DNA of 64,000 bases from Thermohalobaculum sp039815685 (GTDB lineage Bacteria; Pseudomonadota; Alphaproteobacteria; Rhodobacterales; Rhodobacteraceae), in assembly GCA_039815685.1 (NCBI GenBank), contig JBCBYV010000020.1, positions 33,157 through 97,156 of the forward strand, given 5' to 3'. A model generated the notes under the pieces. The model saw nothing but the letters and a program-made list of their open reading frames with translations. It ran no database searches and had not been told where the DNA came from. Below are positions 17,199 through 26,630 of the stretch, piece by piece; the stretch's first letter is position 1, and the number at the start of each line of letters is the position of its first letter. Position numbers and translations under genes: made by a program.

Positions 17199-18158
17199 AT
17201 GGCCGACCGCGCATCGACAGCCCTGCCGATCGCGTGCTCAATGACGAACATGCACTCATCCAGCGCCTTGGGCAGCACCGGTGCTGCACGCGGCATCCGC
17301 TTCGCGATCCTCGCCACGACCGTCTTTGCGATCCAGGACGGGGTCTCGAAGCATCTGGCCGAAAGCTATCCGGTGCCGTTCTTCGTGATGATCCGGTACT
17401 GGTTCTTCCTCGCCTTCGTGCTGGCGCTGGCGGCGCGGGCACCCGGTGGCATTCGCGTGGCTGCGAGGAGCCGGATGCCGTTCCTCAACATGGTGCGCGG
17501 CGTCCTTCTCGTCCTGCAAATCCTTGTTATCGTGACGAGTTTCGACCTGATCGGGCTCAGCACCACGCATGCGATCTTCGCGCTCCACCCGCTCCTCGCC
17601 ACCCTTCTCGCGGTGCCGGTGTTGGGCGAGGTTGTGGGCTGGAGGCGTCTTGCGGCCGTGGGCACGGGCTTTCTCGGCGTGCTCGTGATCATGCGCCCGG
17701 GCCTCGGCGTCTTCGACCCGACCGTGCTGATCGCCGTTCTCTCGGCCTTCATGTTTGCGACCTACACCGTGCTCACGCGGCTTACGAGCCGGGCGGACGG
17801 CTCGGCCAACCCGGCTTTCTTCTACACGGGCGTCGCGGGTGCCGCTGCGGCGACCGTGGCGGGCATGGGTCACTGGGTGCCGATGGCGGCCATCGACTAT
17901 GGCTGGCTTCTGGTCCTCTGTATCTCCGGCATGGTCGGGCACTACCTTCTCATCCGGGCGCTTGACGCAACCGAGGCCGTGCGCGTCCAGCCCTTCGTCT
18001 ATCTCCAGATGGTCTTCGGCACGATCGTCGGCTGGTTCATTTTCGGCGAACACGTGGATGCCCTCACCATCCTCGGCATGGGCATGATCATCGGCGCCGG
18101 GCTCTACGCCATCTGGCGGGAGATCTATGTGACCGGCGTGAAACCCAGGACCCGCTGA
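17199..18158 (+). CDS. EamA/DMT superfamily transporter
   Basis: A 319-residue inner-membrane protein with ten predicted helices in two EamA repeats, the first starting at IRFAILATTVFAIQDGVSKH and the second at VLIAVLSAFMFATYTVLTRL. The C-terminal repeat ends with YLQMVFGTIVGWFIFGEH and a basic tail, typical of drug/metabolite exporters. The substrate is unknown. The start is not certain: TTG 17157, ATG 17199 and ATG 17241 are in frame and none has a strong ribosome site. It is divergent from DUF2147 and convergent with DUF4396. Confidence 0.85.
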   Translation: MADRASTALPIACSMTNMHSSSALGSTGAARGIRFAILATTVFAIQDGVSKHLAESYPVPFFVMIRYWFFLAFVLALAARAPGGIRVAARSRMPFLNMVRGVLLVLQILVIVTSFDLIGLSTTHAIFALHPLLATLLAVPVLGEVVGWRRLAAVGTGFLGVLVIMRPGLGVFDPTVLIAVLSAFMFATYTVLTRLTSRADGSANPAFFYTGVAGAAAATVAGMGHWVPMAAIDYGWLLVLCISGMVGHYLLIRALDATEAVRVQPFVYLQMVFGTIVGWFIFGEHVDALTILGMGMIIGAGLYAIWREIYVTGVKPRTR

Positions 18159-18212
18159 CGCCCCATGGTGCACGGGTCCGACGGCGAACCAGGCCGCGTG
18201 CTCGGCTCAGGT

Positions 18213-18659
18213 TCAATGGCAGGCTTTGCCGAGGGCCTTGAGGCGCCAGTAGTTATAGGGAAGCGGCGTCAGGAACCCCACCAGCAGCATGATCGGCACC
18301 ACCCACCAGGTCAGCCTCGCGCCGCCGGTGAGGAGATAGTCGGTGAGGTTCATCGCGGCCTCCATCGAGACCATCGAGATCAGCGACATGCCGATGGCGG
18401 TCCGGAACGCATCGCGGAGCTCCATCTGGCGCGACAGGATGAAGGTCTCGAGCGCGATCGAGGTCAGGATGCCGTTCACGATGGCCAGCGTCATGATAGC
18501 GAGCACGGGCCAGGGGATGCCGGTCAGCTGGAAGAACAGGATCGTGCCGAAATCGCCAATGGAGCAGCCGAGCAGGCACCAGCCCGTGTTGACCGAGGCA
18601 CGCTTCCAAGTGTGCCGACAGCGCCAGTTCAGTGATGCGATCGGGACAGCGTCGGTCAT
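18213..18659 (-). CDS. DUF4396 family membrane protein
   Basis: A 148-residue protein with about four membrane helices. The segments TWKRASVNTGWCLLGCSIGDF, read as two parts around GWCLLGCSIGDF, and the C-terminal FLTPLPYNYWRLKALGKACH-like ending are the hallmarks of DUF4396. Conserved cysteines and the terminal CH suggest metal or redox contacts, but the function is not established. The ATG at 18659 is preferred because GGAGGG lies 7 bases upstream; the longer frame would add eight residues. It lies 70 bases downstream of phosphoglucomutase on the same strand. Confidence 0.8.
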   Translation of the reverse strand: MTDAVPIASLNWRCRHTWKRASVNTGWCLLGCSIGDFGTILFFQLTGIPWPVLAIMTLAIVNGILTSIALETFILSRQMELRDAFRTAIGMSLISMVSMEAAMNLTDYLLTGGARLTWWVVPIMLLVGFLTPLPYNYWRLKALGKACH

Positions 18660-18729
18660 CGTCAGGCCCTCCGTGGCAGCCATCCCCCCGATAAGCCGTC
18701 GCGGCGAGGTTTCGTCAAGGGAATGAGCA

Positions 18730-20361
18730 TCAGGTCATCACGTCCGGCCGCGCACGACCCAGCCGCTCCTCAATGCCGGCAAGCGCGTTTGCAGCCTCGA
18801 TAACCGGTGCAAGCGCCGCCTGTGGCTCCTCTCCCTGCTTTTCGGGATCGGGTTCGAAGCGTTCGAGATATACGCGAAGTGTCGCACCTTCCGTCCCGGT
18901 GCCGGAGAGGCGAAAGACCGCGCGGGCCGCCTCGCCGAAGACGATGCGCACACCCTGCTTCGTCGCGGTCGAGCCGTCGATGGGGTCAGTATAGGCGAAG
19001 TCGTCCGCCTCGCTGACCGTCAGCCCCGCGACCTCGCGCCCCGGCAGATCGGACAAGCTCGCGCGCAGGGCTTCCATCAGCGTCTCCGCCGCCGCCTTGT
19101 CCACGCCCTCATAGTCGTGGCGGGAGTAGTAGTCGCGACCATGCGTCGCCCAGTGCTCGGTCAGGATCGCGGAGACGGATTGCCGGCGCGCAGCCAGGAT
19201 GTTGAGCCAGAGAAGCACAGCCCAGAGCCCGTCCTTCTCCCGCACATGGTTCGAGCCCGTGCCCGCGCTCTCCTCCCCGCAGATCGTGGCCCGCCCGGCG
19301 TCGAGCAGCGTGCCGAAGAACTTCCATCCCGTGGGCGTCGCGAAGGCCTCGACACCCAGATGGGCGGCCACCCGGTCCGCCGCGCGCGAGGTTGGCATCG
19401 AGCGCGCGATCCCCGTGATACCGTCCCTGTAGCCCGGCGCGAGGTGGATGTTGGCGGCGAGGACCGCGAGGCTGTCCGACGGCGTCACGTAGATGCCTCG
19501 GCCGAGGATCATGTTGCGGTCCCCATCCCCGTCCGAGGCAGCGCCGAAATCCGGCGCATCCGGCCCCATCAGCTCGTCCATCAGTGCCTTGGCATAGACC
19601 GGGTTCGGGTCCGGATGGCCACCGCCGAAGTCGGGCAGGGGAGCGGCGTTGATCACCGTGCCAGCGGGCGCGCCGAGCCGGTCTTCCAGGATCGCCGTCG
19701 CATAGGGCCCCGTCACCGCGTGCATCGCGTCAAAGCGCATCCGGAAATCCCCGGCGAAGAGGGCATGGATGGCCTCGAAGTCGAAGAGGCTCTCCATCAG
19801 CTCGGCGTAGATCGCAGCCGGGTCGATCACCGACACGGCCATCTCCCCGAGCCGTCCTTCGGCAATGGTCGACACGTCGACGTCGTCAGCTTCCAGGATG
19901 CGATAGGCATCGATCTCGGCCGTTCGCTCGTGGATCGCGTCCGTCACGCCTTCGGGCGCGGGCCCGCCGGCCGGGATGTTGTACTTCAGGCCGAAATCGC
20001 CGCCCGCCCCGCCCGGGTTGTGGCTGGCGGAGAGGATCAGGCCGCCATCGGTCTTGAGATGTCGGATCACGGCAGAGGCTGCGGGGGTAGAGAGGAGCCC
20101 GTCGCGCCCCACGACCATGCGCGAAAGCCCGTTCGCGGCCGCCATCTTCAGGATCGTCTGGATCGCGCGATCATTGAAGAAGCGCCCGTCGCCGCCGAGG
20201 ACCATGGTCTTCCCCGCTACAGGCCCGACGGCATCGAAGATCGACTGCACGAAATTCTCGAGAAAGCCGGTCTCCATGAACCGTCGGGTCTTGGCGCGCA
20301 GGCCTGATGTGCCGGGCTTCTGCCCATCGATCGGTGTCGTCGGAACGGTTCTGACGGTCAT
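18730..20361 (-). CDS. pgm: Phosphoglucomutase (alpha-D-glucose specific)
   Basis: Interconverts glucose 1-phosphate and glucose 6-phosphate, feeding glycogen and exopolysaccharide precursors. The 543-residue protein contains the phosphoserine loop LSASHNPGG, the metal-binding loop DGDGDRN, the sugar-binding GEESAG and the C-terminal phosphate-binding RLSGTGTEGATLRVY. The opening TVRTVPTTPIDGQKPGTSGLR is typical of the alpha-D-glucose-specific branch. The ATG at 20361 has AAGGAAAAG upstream. It follows the Ppx/GppA gene by 96 bases on the same strand and may be co-transcribed. Confidence 0.95.
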   Translation of the reverse strand: MTVRTVPTTPIDGQKPGTSGLRAKTRRFMETGFLENFVQSIFDAVGPVAGKTMVLGGDGRFFNDRAIQTILKMAAANGLSRMVVGRDGLLSTPAASAVIRHLKTDGGLILSASHNPGGAGGDFGLKYNIPAGGPAPEGVTDAIHERTAEIDAYRILEADDVDVSTIAEGRLGEMAVSVIDPAAIYAELMESLFDFEAIHALFAGDFRMRFDAMHAVTGPYATAILEDRLGAPAGTVINAAPLPDFGGGHPDPNPVYAKALMDELMGPDAPDFGAASDGDGDRNMILGRGIYVTPSDSLAVLAANIHLAPGYRDGITGIARSMPTSRAADRVAAHLGVEAFATPTGWKFFGTLLDAGRATICGEESAGTGSNHVREKDGLWAVLLWLNILAARRQSVSAILTEHWATHGRDYYSRHDYEGVDKAAAETLMEALRASLSDLPGREVAGLTVSEADDFAYTDPIDGSTATKQGVRIVFGEAARAVFRLSGTGTEGATLRVYLERFEPDPEKQGEEPQAALAPVIEAANALAGIEERLGRARPDVMT

Positions 20362-20457
20362 GGGGCTTTTCCTTGAGGGGCATCGGTGGGGGAGGGCGCC
20401 GCTTGCGGGGAGATGAGGCGGCGCGACGTGTTCGCAACTGCCCGAGGTCTGCGAGCC

Positions 20458-21981
20458 TCAGTCGACCACGAGATGCGTGTTTGCCACCCCGGCCACCTTG
20501 GCCAGCGCCGCAAGGCGGGTCTGCACGGCGTCGCTGTCCGGCACTGCGTCCTCGCCGACAATCCGGACACGCACTGCGTTCTCGCTGATCTCGAGTTCGG
20601 CCCGGTCGAGGATCGCTGGCACGCTGCCCGAAAGGCGATAGCCGAGCTGGAGTGCACGGCCCAGGATCTGGGCGCGTTTCACGTCAGCTTCCGGCAGATG
20701 GGCGGCGATCTGCTTGCTCTGCCGCTCTCCGGGCCGATCCCCGTGGCGTGCCATCAGCGTGACGGCGAGAAACACCCGCTCCGCATGGCTGACGCCCACG
20801 AAGGGAAGCTCGAGGACGCGGGAGAAGGCGACGCCGGCCCGGTTGTTCGCATGATCGCGCCAGGCGATGTCCGAGAGCGCGCAGGCCGCTTCGCGGAGCC
20901 GCCGCTCCTCTAGCGTCTCTTCCGGGAAGAGAGCGTCGGTCCAGCGCACGAGTGCCGCGGCGAAGGCGGGCACACGGGCCCGACGCTCGCCAAAGACCCG
21001 CGCACCCTCGATCAGCGGGTCGAGGGTCCGTTCCCCGGGCGGCAGGAGGCTGTAGAGCCAGCCCTCGCGCACGCCGAGAGCCGAGACGACAACCCGCTCG
21101 GGCTGCGTGAGCTTCAGCACACGGTCCAGAACCAGCGCGGCGGCGGGGAGTGTGGCGGCACGGCGGGAGGGGAGGTTGGGCAGGCGCGCCACATCCTCGG
21201 GGCTCGCCGCCGCGATCTCCTTAGCGAGCGAGCGTGCCTCCTTCAGCGTCAGCTCGAAGCCGTGGGGGACGCGGCAGAGCGATTTGCGCCGCGCAAGCTC
21301 AATCCGGGCCAGGGCCCGCCAGCCGCCGCCGACGAGGTGAAAGACAGGAGCTGTTGTGAGTGTAGGAAGCACGCCCGCGAGTGCTTCGTCGATCTGAGCC
21401 TTCGCGCTGTCGGGCCCCTCGGCCATCATGGCCGAGACCGGCAGCGCGCCGAGGGGGAGGCTCACGAACCGGTCGCCGACGCGGTCCGGCAGCACCTCCG
21501 CGATCTCCAGGCTGCCGCCGCCGATATCGCCGACCAGTCCGTGCGGCCGGTGAAAGCCTGCGATCACGCCGAGGGCCGCGAGACGCGCCTCTTCGTGGCC
21601 GGCGAGGAGCTTGGTGCGGAGCCCCGTGCGCTTCTCGATCCCGGCGACCAGCTCGTCGCCGTTCGGGGCGCCGCGCACTGCTTCCGTCGCCAGCACGTCG
21701 ATCCGGCCCGCCCCCATCGCCTCGGAAATCGCGTGGAAGCGTCGAACGCTGCGGAGGGTATGTGCGATGGCCTCGGGTCGCAGGCTGCTGTCTGGTCCGC
21801 GATCAGCGCCGAGGCGGCACAGGGACTTTTCGTTGAAGCGGGGAAAGGGCGCGCGGCTGAGCGCGTCATAGACGACGAGGCGGACAGAGTTCGAACCGAT
21901 GTCGATGACGGCCACCGGTGTCTCACCCGTCGCCATCAATGCCGGATCCGTGTCGCGGCGGATTTCGCCATCGGCGCCCAT
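20458..21981 (-). CDS. Ppx/GppA phosphatase family protein (exopolyphosphatase-like)
   Basis: Member of the exopolyphosphatase/guanosine pentaphosphatase family, ASKHA fold. The 507-residue protein has the phosphate-1 motif VAVIDIGSNSVRLVVYD, the catalytic-Glu segment AGHEEARLAALGV, the phosphate-2 motif GLVGDIGGGSLEI, and a C-terminal helical HD-type extension (LSDIAWRDHANNRAG). It probably removes phosphate from polyphosphate; pppGpp cannot be excluded. The start may be ATG 21981 or ATG 21936. A Pho-box-like element lies about 200 bases upstream, between this gene and the peptide ABC operon. Confidence 0.88.
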   Translation of the reverse strand: MGADGEIRRDTDPALMATGETPVAVIDIGSNSVRLVVYDALSRAPFPRFNEKSLCRLGADRGPDSSLRPEAIAHTLRSVRRFHAISEAMGAGRIDVLATEAVRGAPNGDELVAGIEKRTGLRTKLLAGHEEARLAALGVIAGFHRPHGLVGDIGGGSLEIAEVLPDRVGDRFVSLPLGALPVSAMMAEGPDSAKAQIDEALAGVLPTLTTAPVFHLVGGGWRALARIELARRKSLCRVPHGFELTLKEARSLAKEIAAASPEDVARLPNLPSRRAATLPAAALVLDRVLKLTQPERVVVSALGVREGWLYSLLPPGERTLDPLIEGARVFGERRARVPAFAAALVRWTDALFPEETLEERRLREAACALSDIAWRDHANNRAGVAFSRVLELPFVGVSHAERVFLAVTLMARHGDRPGERQSKQIAAHLPEADVKRAQILGRALQLGYRLSGSVPAILDRAELEISENAVRVRIVGEDAVPDSDAVQTRLAALAKVAGVANTHLVVD

Positions 21982-22324
21982 GACGCCGGCCTAGAGCGCG
22001 ACCGCTCCGGCAGCAAGGCGGGATCTCCACGTACACCCAACCTGAGCGGAGATCGTATCTATTGCGCCGAATTTCATCAGTTGCCGCAAAACGCGCCTCC
22101 GCGCGCCCATCTGCTTGCTGCAATATTCCCGCATTCGCTACTGACTGGCGACATCGGCAAAGCTTTGCATCGCCTGTCACGGAACTGTCGCAGAGGCTGA
22201 GTACGCCATGTATGCGCGAAGTTTGCCGTGCAGGGTTCCGGCTCCGAGTGCCGCCTCGCCGATGCTTCTCGCGCGACAGCATCAAAAGCCGCCAAGGCAG
22301 ACCGGGACGGAGAAGGAACCACCA
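21982..22324. other. Divergent intergenic region between Ppx/GppA and peptide ABC operon
   Basis: These 343 bases hold no convincing gene; short open frames are out of character. The region must carry the promoters of two divergent transcripts. The only clear motif is the Pho-box-like direct repeat at 22174-22191. The local base composition is less GC-rich near 22050-22170 (for example GCAATATTCCC), as expected for promoters. Confidence 0.6.
22174..22191 (+). promoter_or_regulatory. Pho-box-like direct repeat
   Basis: CTGTCAC-GGAA-CTGTCGC: two 7-base repeats 11 bases apart start to start. This has the half-site and spacing of PhoB boxes (CTGTCAT-N4-CTGTCAT), with one base off a C-T-G-W-C-A-Y consensus. 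It lies 134 bases before the ATG of the binding-protein gene and about 190 bases from the Ppx/GppA start, so either promoter could be the target. This is a motif match only. Confidence 0.45.
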
Positions 22325-24364
22325 ATGAGAAACAGAATACTCGCGAGCACAGCACTCGTGCTGCTGCCGGGCATGGCGTTCGCCGCATGCCCAGCCATCA
22401 CGGTCGGGGATATGGGCGACGTGGCACCCGGCGCCTATCCGCAGCAGTTCGAGCTGGCGGAGTTCGAGGCTGCAGCCGGCTGCACGATGGCGTTCAGCAC
22501 GAACCCGGACATCGCTGCGCTGAACGCTCAGATCGCGGGCAACCCGGAGCTTCCGCCGCTAGCCGAGCGTCTTCCCACCGAGCCGCTCGTGGTCGTGCCC
22601 TACGAGAGCGTCGGCCAGTATGGCGGTCAGCTCGACGTGCTCTCGAACGCGACGGAAGCCGGCACCTCGGACTTCCTATCCGTGCGCCATGTGAACCTCG
22701 TGCGCTACGCTGACGACCTGCAGACGATCGTGCCGAACATCGCCAAGTCCTGGACTTGGAACGACGATTTCACCCAGCTCACCTTCACTCTTCGCGAGGG
22801 GCACAAATGGTCGGACGGCGCACCCTTCACCAGCGCCGATGTGAAGTTCTGGCACGACAACCTGATGCTGGACACGAACATCTTCGAGACGCCGCGCGAC
22901 TACGTGCTGGTGGGCGGCGAGCAGATGACGGTGGACACGCCCGATGACGTGACCGTCGTCTTCAACCTTCCCGCGCCGAAGCCTGGGCTCCTGGCCCACT
23001 TCGCCACCTCCTACGCGCAGGGCTTCCAGCCCAAGCACTTCCTCGGCAAGTTCCACCCGGAGCTGAATGCCGATGCCGACAGCGCAGCACAGGCGCTGGG
23101 CTTCGAGAATGGCTATTACGCGATCAAGGCCTATTACGGTAACTCGGACTGGACCGATACGCCGACGCCGATGCTGTCGCGGCCCGAGATCGTGGACGCG
23201 CTCGAGAAGCACACCGTGCCCACGCTCGAGAGCCACATCTACATCCGCGACACGACCGAGGGCCGGCACCTCGTCGCCAACCCTTACTTCCACCAGGTCG
23301 ATCCGACCGGGCAGCAGCTGCCCTATATCTCCGAGCAGGACGAGGTCTATATCAACGACAACGAGGTCCGGATCCTCAAGCTCGTGAACGGCAGCGTCGA
23401 CTACAAGTCCCAGTCCGTCCGGCTCGATCAGGCCCCGCTGCTCCTCGAGAACCGCGAGAAGGGCGGCTATGAGATCCAGCTCAAGCCGACCGTCGCGATG
23501 CCGGCGGTGTCGTTCAACTTCACGCATGAGGATGAGGCCAAGCGGGAAGTCTTCCAGAACGTCGATTTCCGCGTGGCCATGTCGCACGCGATCAATCGGG
23601 ACGAGCTGAACGAGACCGCGTATTTCGGGCAGGGCTCGCCCAGCCAGATCCTGCCGTTCAACCCGGCCCCGGAATGGGTCGATCCGAAATGGGCGAGCTT
23701 CGCTGCCGAGTACGACCCCGAGACCGCCAAGGCCATGCTCGACAAGATCGGGCTCGCCGACACCGACGGCGACGGGTTCCGGGAACTGCCGAACGGCGAG
23801 AAGCTGACGCTTGCCATGAACTTTTCGACACAGGGCATCGCGGGCACGGTGGTCGAGCTGATCAGCCAGTACTGGACGGATGTCGGCATCCAGTCGGTGG
23901 TCAAGGAAGTGACGCCGGACGAGTACCGTTCCGCTCAGTCCTCGAACAAGCTCGATGTCGGGCTCTGGCAGTTTGGCGCGCCGGTGGCGATCCATATGGG
24001 CCTCAACACCTTCTTCCGCGCACCCTTCGGCACCTATTTCGAGCACCGGACCGGCATGCTCTGGGCCGAGTGGCTGGACTCGGGCGGTGAGAAGGGCGTC
24101 GAGCCTCCGGAATGGGTCAAGACGCTGGCCGCCGATATCGACGCGTTCCAGTCGGCCACGCCCGGCTCGGACGAGGCGGCGGAGATCGGTGCCCGGCTGG
24201 TGGAGGGCTTCGTTACCAATCTGCCCATGATCGGCACCGTGCAGGCGCCCGAGCCGATCTACGTCAACAACCGGCTCAACAACGTCCCCGAGTTCAAGAC
24301 GTGGTCCTACGAGTACTACCGGACCTATCCCTACCGCGCGACGCAGTGGTGGCTGGACGAGTAA
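22325..24364 (+). CDS. ABC transporter substrate-binding protein, family 5 (peptide/nickel type)
   Basis: Periplasmic binding protein for an oligopeptide-like solute. The 679-residue preprotein has a signal peptide (MRNRILASTALVLLPGMAFA, cut before ACPA) and the family 5 core: WTWNDDFTQLTFTLREGHKWSDGAPFTS read in two parts, VNFTHEDE and an AMSHAINRDELN helix. It is longer than most dipeptide-binding proteins because of ~80 extra N-terminal residues with two Cys. GAAGGA precedes the ATG at 22325. It heads a five-gene plus-strand operon and is followed by a strong hairpin. The substrate is not readable; OppA-like binding is inference. Confidence 0.9.
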   Translation: MRNRILASTALVLLPGMAFAACPAITVGDMGDVAPGAYPQQFELAEFEAAAGCTMAFSTNPDIAALNAQIAGNPELPPLAERLPTEPLVVVPYESVGQYGGQLDVLSNATEAGTSDFLSVRHVNLVRYADDLQTIVPNIAKSWTWNDDFTQLTFTLREGHKWSDGAPFTSADVKFWHDNLMLDTNIFETPRDYVLVGGEQMTVDTPDDVTVVFNLPAPKPGLLAHFATSYAQGFQPKHFLGKFHPELNADADSAAQALGFENGYYAIKAYYGNSDWTDTPTPMLSRPEIVDALEKHTVPTLESHIYIRDTTEGRHLVANPYFHQVDPTGQQLPYISEQDEVYINDNEVRILKLVNGSVDYKSQSVRLDQAPLLLENREKGGYEIQLKPTVAMPAVSFNFTHEDEAKREVFQNVDFRVAMSHAINRDELNETAYFGQGSPSQILPFNPAPEWVDPKWASFAAEYDPETAKAMLDKIGLADTDGDGFRELPNGEKLTLAMNFSTQGIAGTVVELISQYWTDVGIQSVVKEVTPDEYRSAQSSNKLDVGLWQFGAPVAIHMGLNTFFRAPFGTYFEHRTGMLWAEWLDSGGEKGVEPPEWVKTLAADIDAFQSATPGSDEAAEIGARLVEGFVTNLPMIGTVQAPEPIYVNNRLNNVPEFKTWSYEYYRTYPYRATQWWLDE

Positions 24365-24391
24365 GGGCCGGTCTGCTCTGCTTAAATCTGT

Positions 24392-24416
24392 CGGGGGCGG
24401 CAGCACGCCGCCCCCG
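24392..24416 (+). terminator. Strong hairpin between binding-protein and permease genes
   Basis: A perfect 10-bp stem CGGGGGCGGC/GCCGCCCCCG with loop AGCAC, 27 bases after the binding-protein stop and before the permease start at 24487. There is no T-run, so it is more likely a 3'-end stabiliser or partial attenuator than a full terminator. Equivalent hairpins follow the other two binding-protein genes in the window. Confidence 0.7.
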
Positions 24417-24486
24417 GTCAGTGGGAGGGGCGCCCGAACCAGAGACAAGCCGGAAACCGGCGCTGGAGAGGGACTGGTAGACGCTG

Positions 24487-25491
24487 ATGCTGAATTTCGC
24501 CCGGTTCGTTGCGACCCGCGCCGTGATGGCCATGATCACGCTGATCATCGTCTCGCTGGTCGTCTTCTCGCTGATGGAGCTGGTGCCGGGCGACTGCGCC
24601 GAGCGCTATCTCGCCTTCAAGAATACCCAGGGCTCCGGCATCTCGGTCGAGGATATCGAGAACGAGCGCAGGCGCCTCGGCCTCGACAAGCCTTTCCTGC
24701 AGCGCTGGGGCACCTGGATCGTCAATGCGTTCCAGGGGGAGTTCGGCGATAGCTGCATCCTGCGCGTGAACATCGCGCAGCTTCTGGGCGACAAGTTCCT
24801 GCTGTCGCTGGGGATCTGTCTCGCCTCGCTGGTGCTGGCCTATCTGATTGCCGTGCCGGTCGGTATCATCGCCGCGGCCTCGAACAACGCCTTCCTGAAC
24901 AACTCGCTGAAATTCATCAGCTATTTCGGCCTCGCCATGCCGAACTTCCTGCTGGCGCTGATGATCATGCTGTTCTCGACCGTCTACTTCAACGACACGC
25001 TGACGGGGCTCTTCTCGAGCGAGTACCGGGATGCGCCGTGGTCGCTCGCAAAGCTCCTCGATTTGCTCAGTCACGCCTGGCTGCCGGTCTTCATCCTCGG
25101 CTGGTCCGCCACCGCCTTCGCGCTCCAGACCGTGCGCGCGCTCATGTCGGACGAGATCGGGAAGCTCTACGTCACCGCCGCCTCCGCCCGCGGGGTGCAT
25201 GGCGGCAAGCTCCTCTGGCGCTACCCTGCGCGCCATGCGCTGGGGCCCATCGTCAACTCGCTCGGGTTCGACCTCAACCGCATCTTCAACGAGCTGCCCA
25301 TCGTCGCCCTCATCCTGGTGATGACTGATGCGGGGGCACTCCTGATCGAGGCTCTTGCACGGTCGAACGATCAGCAGTTGGCGGGCGCGATCATCTTCCT
25401 GCTGACCGCGTCCATCGTGACGCTCAACTTCCTGACCGACGTGCTGCTGGCGGTCATCGATCCCCGCGTGCGCAAGAGCATCCTCCGATGA
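24487..25491 (+). CDS. ABC transporter permease, DppB type
   Basis: Inner-membrane subunit of the peptide-type ABC importer. The 334-residue protein has a first helix (VMAMITLIIVSLVVFSLMEL), an external domain with GDSCIL, and four to five further helices with the ATPase-contact loop AASARGVHGGKLLWRYP (EAA-like). The C-terminus ends with ..AVIDPRVRKS, as usual for DppB-type permeases. It overlaps the second permease by 4 bases (ATGA). Its partner permease is encoded at 25488 and the ATPases at 26627 and 27625. Confidence 0.9.
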   Translation: MLNFARFVATRAVMAMITLIIVSLVVFSLMELVPGDCAERYLAFKNTQGSGISVEDIENERRRLGLDKPFLQRWGTWIVNAFQGEFGDSCILRVNIAQLLGDKFLLSLGICLASLVLAYLIAVPVGIIAAASNNAFLNNSLKFISYFGLAMPNFLLALMIMLFSTVYFNDTLTGLFSSEYRDAPWSLAKLLDLLSHAWLPVFILGWSATAFALQTVRALMSDEIGKLYVTAASARGVHGGKLLWRYPARHALGPIVNSLGFDLNRIFNELPIVALILVMTDAGALLIEALARSNDQQLAGAIIFLLTASIVTLNFLTDVLLAVIDPRVRKSILR

Positions 25492-26630
25492 AAGACCTGA
25501 CCGCGACAGTCGCCACGGACCAGCGGGCCAAGGAGGCATACTTCACCGCCTCGCAAAGCCAGCTCATCTGGGCCCGGTTCAAGAAACAGCGCTCGGCGAT
25601 GGTGGCGGCGGTGGTCCTACTGACGCTGATCGTCTCGGGCATCTTCGCGCCGTTCCTCTCGCCCTACGATCCGACCATCGCGGGGCGGAACAAGGACTAC
25701 ACGAACGGTGCCCCGCAGATCCCGCAGTTCTGCGACAAGAACGGCTGCTCCTGGACGCCCTTCATCCACGCCCTCGAACGCGAGCGGTCGATCGCCACCA
25801 ACTTTCGCTGGGTGACGAAGATCAACGAGGACAAGCGGAACTACCTCGTGCTCCTCCCGCGGGGCGACAGCTATGAGCTCTTCGGCTTCCTCCCGAGCGA
25901 CGTCCACCTCTTCGGGGTGGAGGACGGCAGGATCCACCTCTTCGGCACCGATGAGGATGGGCAGGACATCTTCTCCCGAACCCTCCACGCCATCTGGACC
26001 TCGCTGCAGGTCGGGACCATCGGGGTCTTCATCGCCTTCGTCCTCGCGCTGATCATCGGCGGGATCAGCGGGTATTACGGCGGCTGGATCGACGGGGTCA
26101 TACAGATGATCACCGACGCGGTCCGAACCGTGCCAGCGATCCCGCTCTTCATGGCCGTCGCCGCCTTCATGCCGCCGGAGACGTCCGCCGAGGCGCGGTT
26201 CTTCTATATCTCGCTGATCCTCGGCCTCATCGGCTGGCCGACGCTCGCGCGGCGCGTGCGCACGCATCTGTTGACTGAGCGGAACCAGGAATACGTGCTG
26301 GCGGCGGAGCTTTGCGGCGCCTCCTCCGGCCATGTGATCCGAAGGCATCTGCTGCCGTCCTTCACCTCCTACATCATCGTCGATCTGGTGATCTCGTTCC
26401 CCTACATGGTGCTCTCCGAGACGGCGCTCTCCTTCATCGGGCTGGGGCTGAAGGACCCGGTCTCGTCGCTCGGCGTCATGCTGCAAAAGGCAACCAGCGC
26501 CGATGTGATGCTGAACTATCAGTGGTATTTCATCCCGGTCGTCTTCTTCATCGTCCTCGTCATGGCCTTCGTCTTCGTCGGCGACGGTCTGCGCGACGCG
26601 GCCGATCCTTATGCGGAGCAGAAGAAGTGA
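25488..26630 (+). CDS. ABC transporter permease, DppC type, with large periplasmic insert
   Basis: Second membrane subunit of the peptide-type importer, 380 residues. The first helix (AAVVLLTLIVSGIFAPFLSPY) is followed by a ~95-residue insert (KDYTNGAPQIPQFCDKNGCSW to GDSYELFGFLPSD) that ordinary DppC proteins lack or have shorter, then HLFGTDEDGQDIFSR and five helices with the EAA loop AELCGASSGHVIRRHLLPS. The C-terminus DGLRDAADPY is the standard DppC ending. The two insert cysteines may pair in the periplasm. It overlaps its neighbours by 4 bases on each side, so translation is coupled. Confidence 0.9.
   Translation: MKDLTATVATDQRAKEAYFTASQSQLIWARFKKQRSAMVAAVVLLTLIVSGIFAPFLSPYDPTIAGRNKDYTNGAPQIPQFCDKNGCSWTPFIHALERERSIATNFRWVTKINEDKRNYLVLLPRGDSYELFGFLPSDVHLFGVEDGRIHLFGTDEDGQDIFSRTLHAIWTSLQVGTIGVFIAFVLALIIGGISGYYGGWIDGVIQMITDAVRTVPAIPLFMAVAAFMPPETSAEARFFYISLILGLIGWPTLARRVRTHLLTERNQEYVLAAELCGASSGHVIRRHLLPSFTSYIIVDLVISFPYMVLSETALSFIGLGLKDPVSSLGVMLQKATSADVMLNYQWYFIPVVFFIVLVMAFVFVGDGLRDAADPYAEQKK

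Noticed and set aside
22676..24448. 590-residue open frame opposite the peptide binding-protein gene
   Set aside because: Full-length shadow of a clear binding-protein gene; composition is Arg/Leu/Val/Asp-rich without any motif, as is usual for antisense frames in GC-rich DNA.
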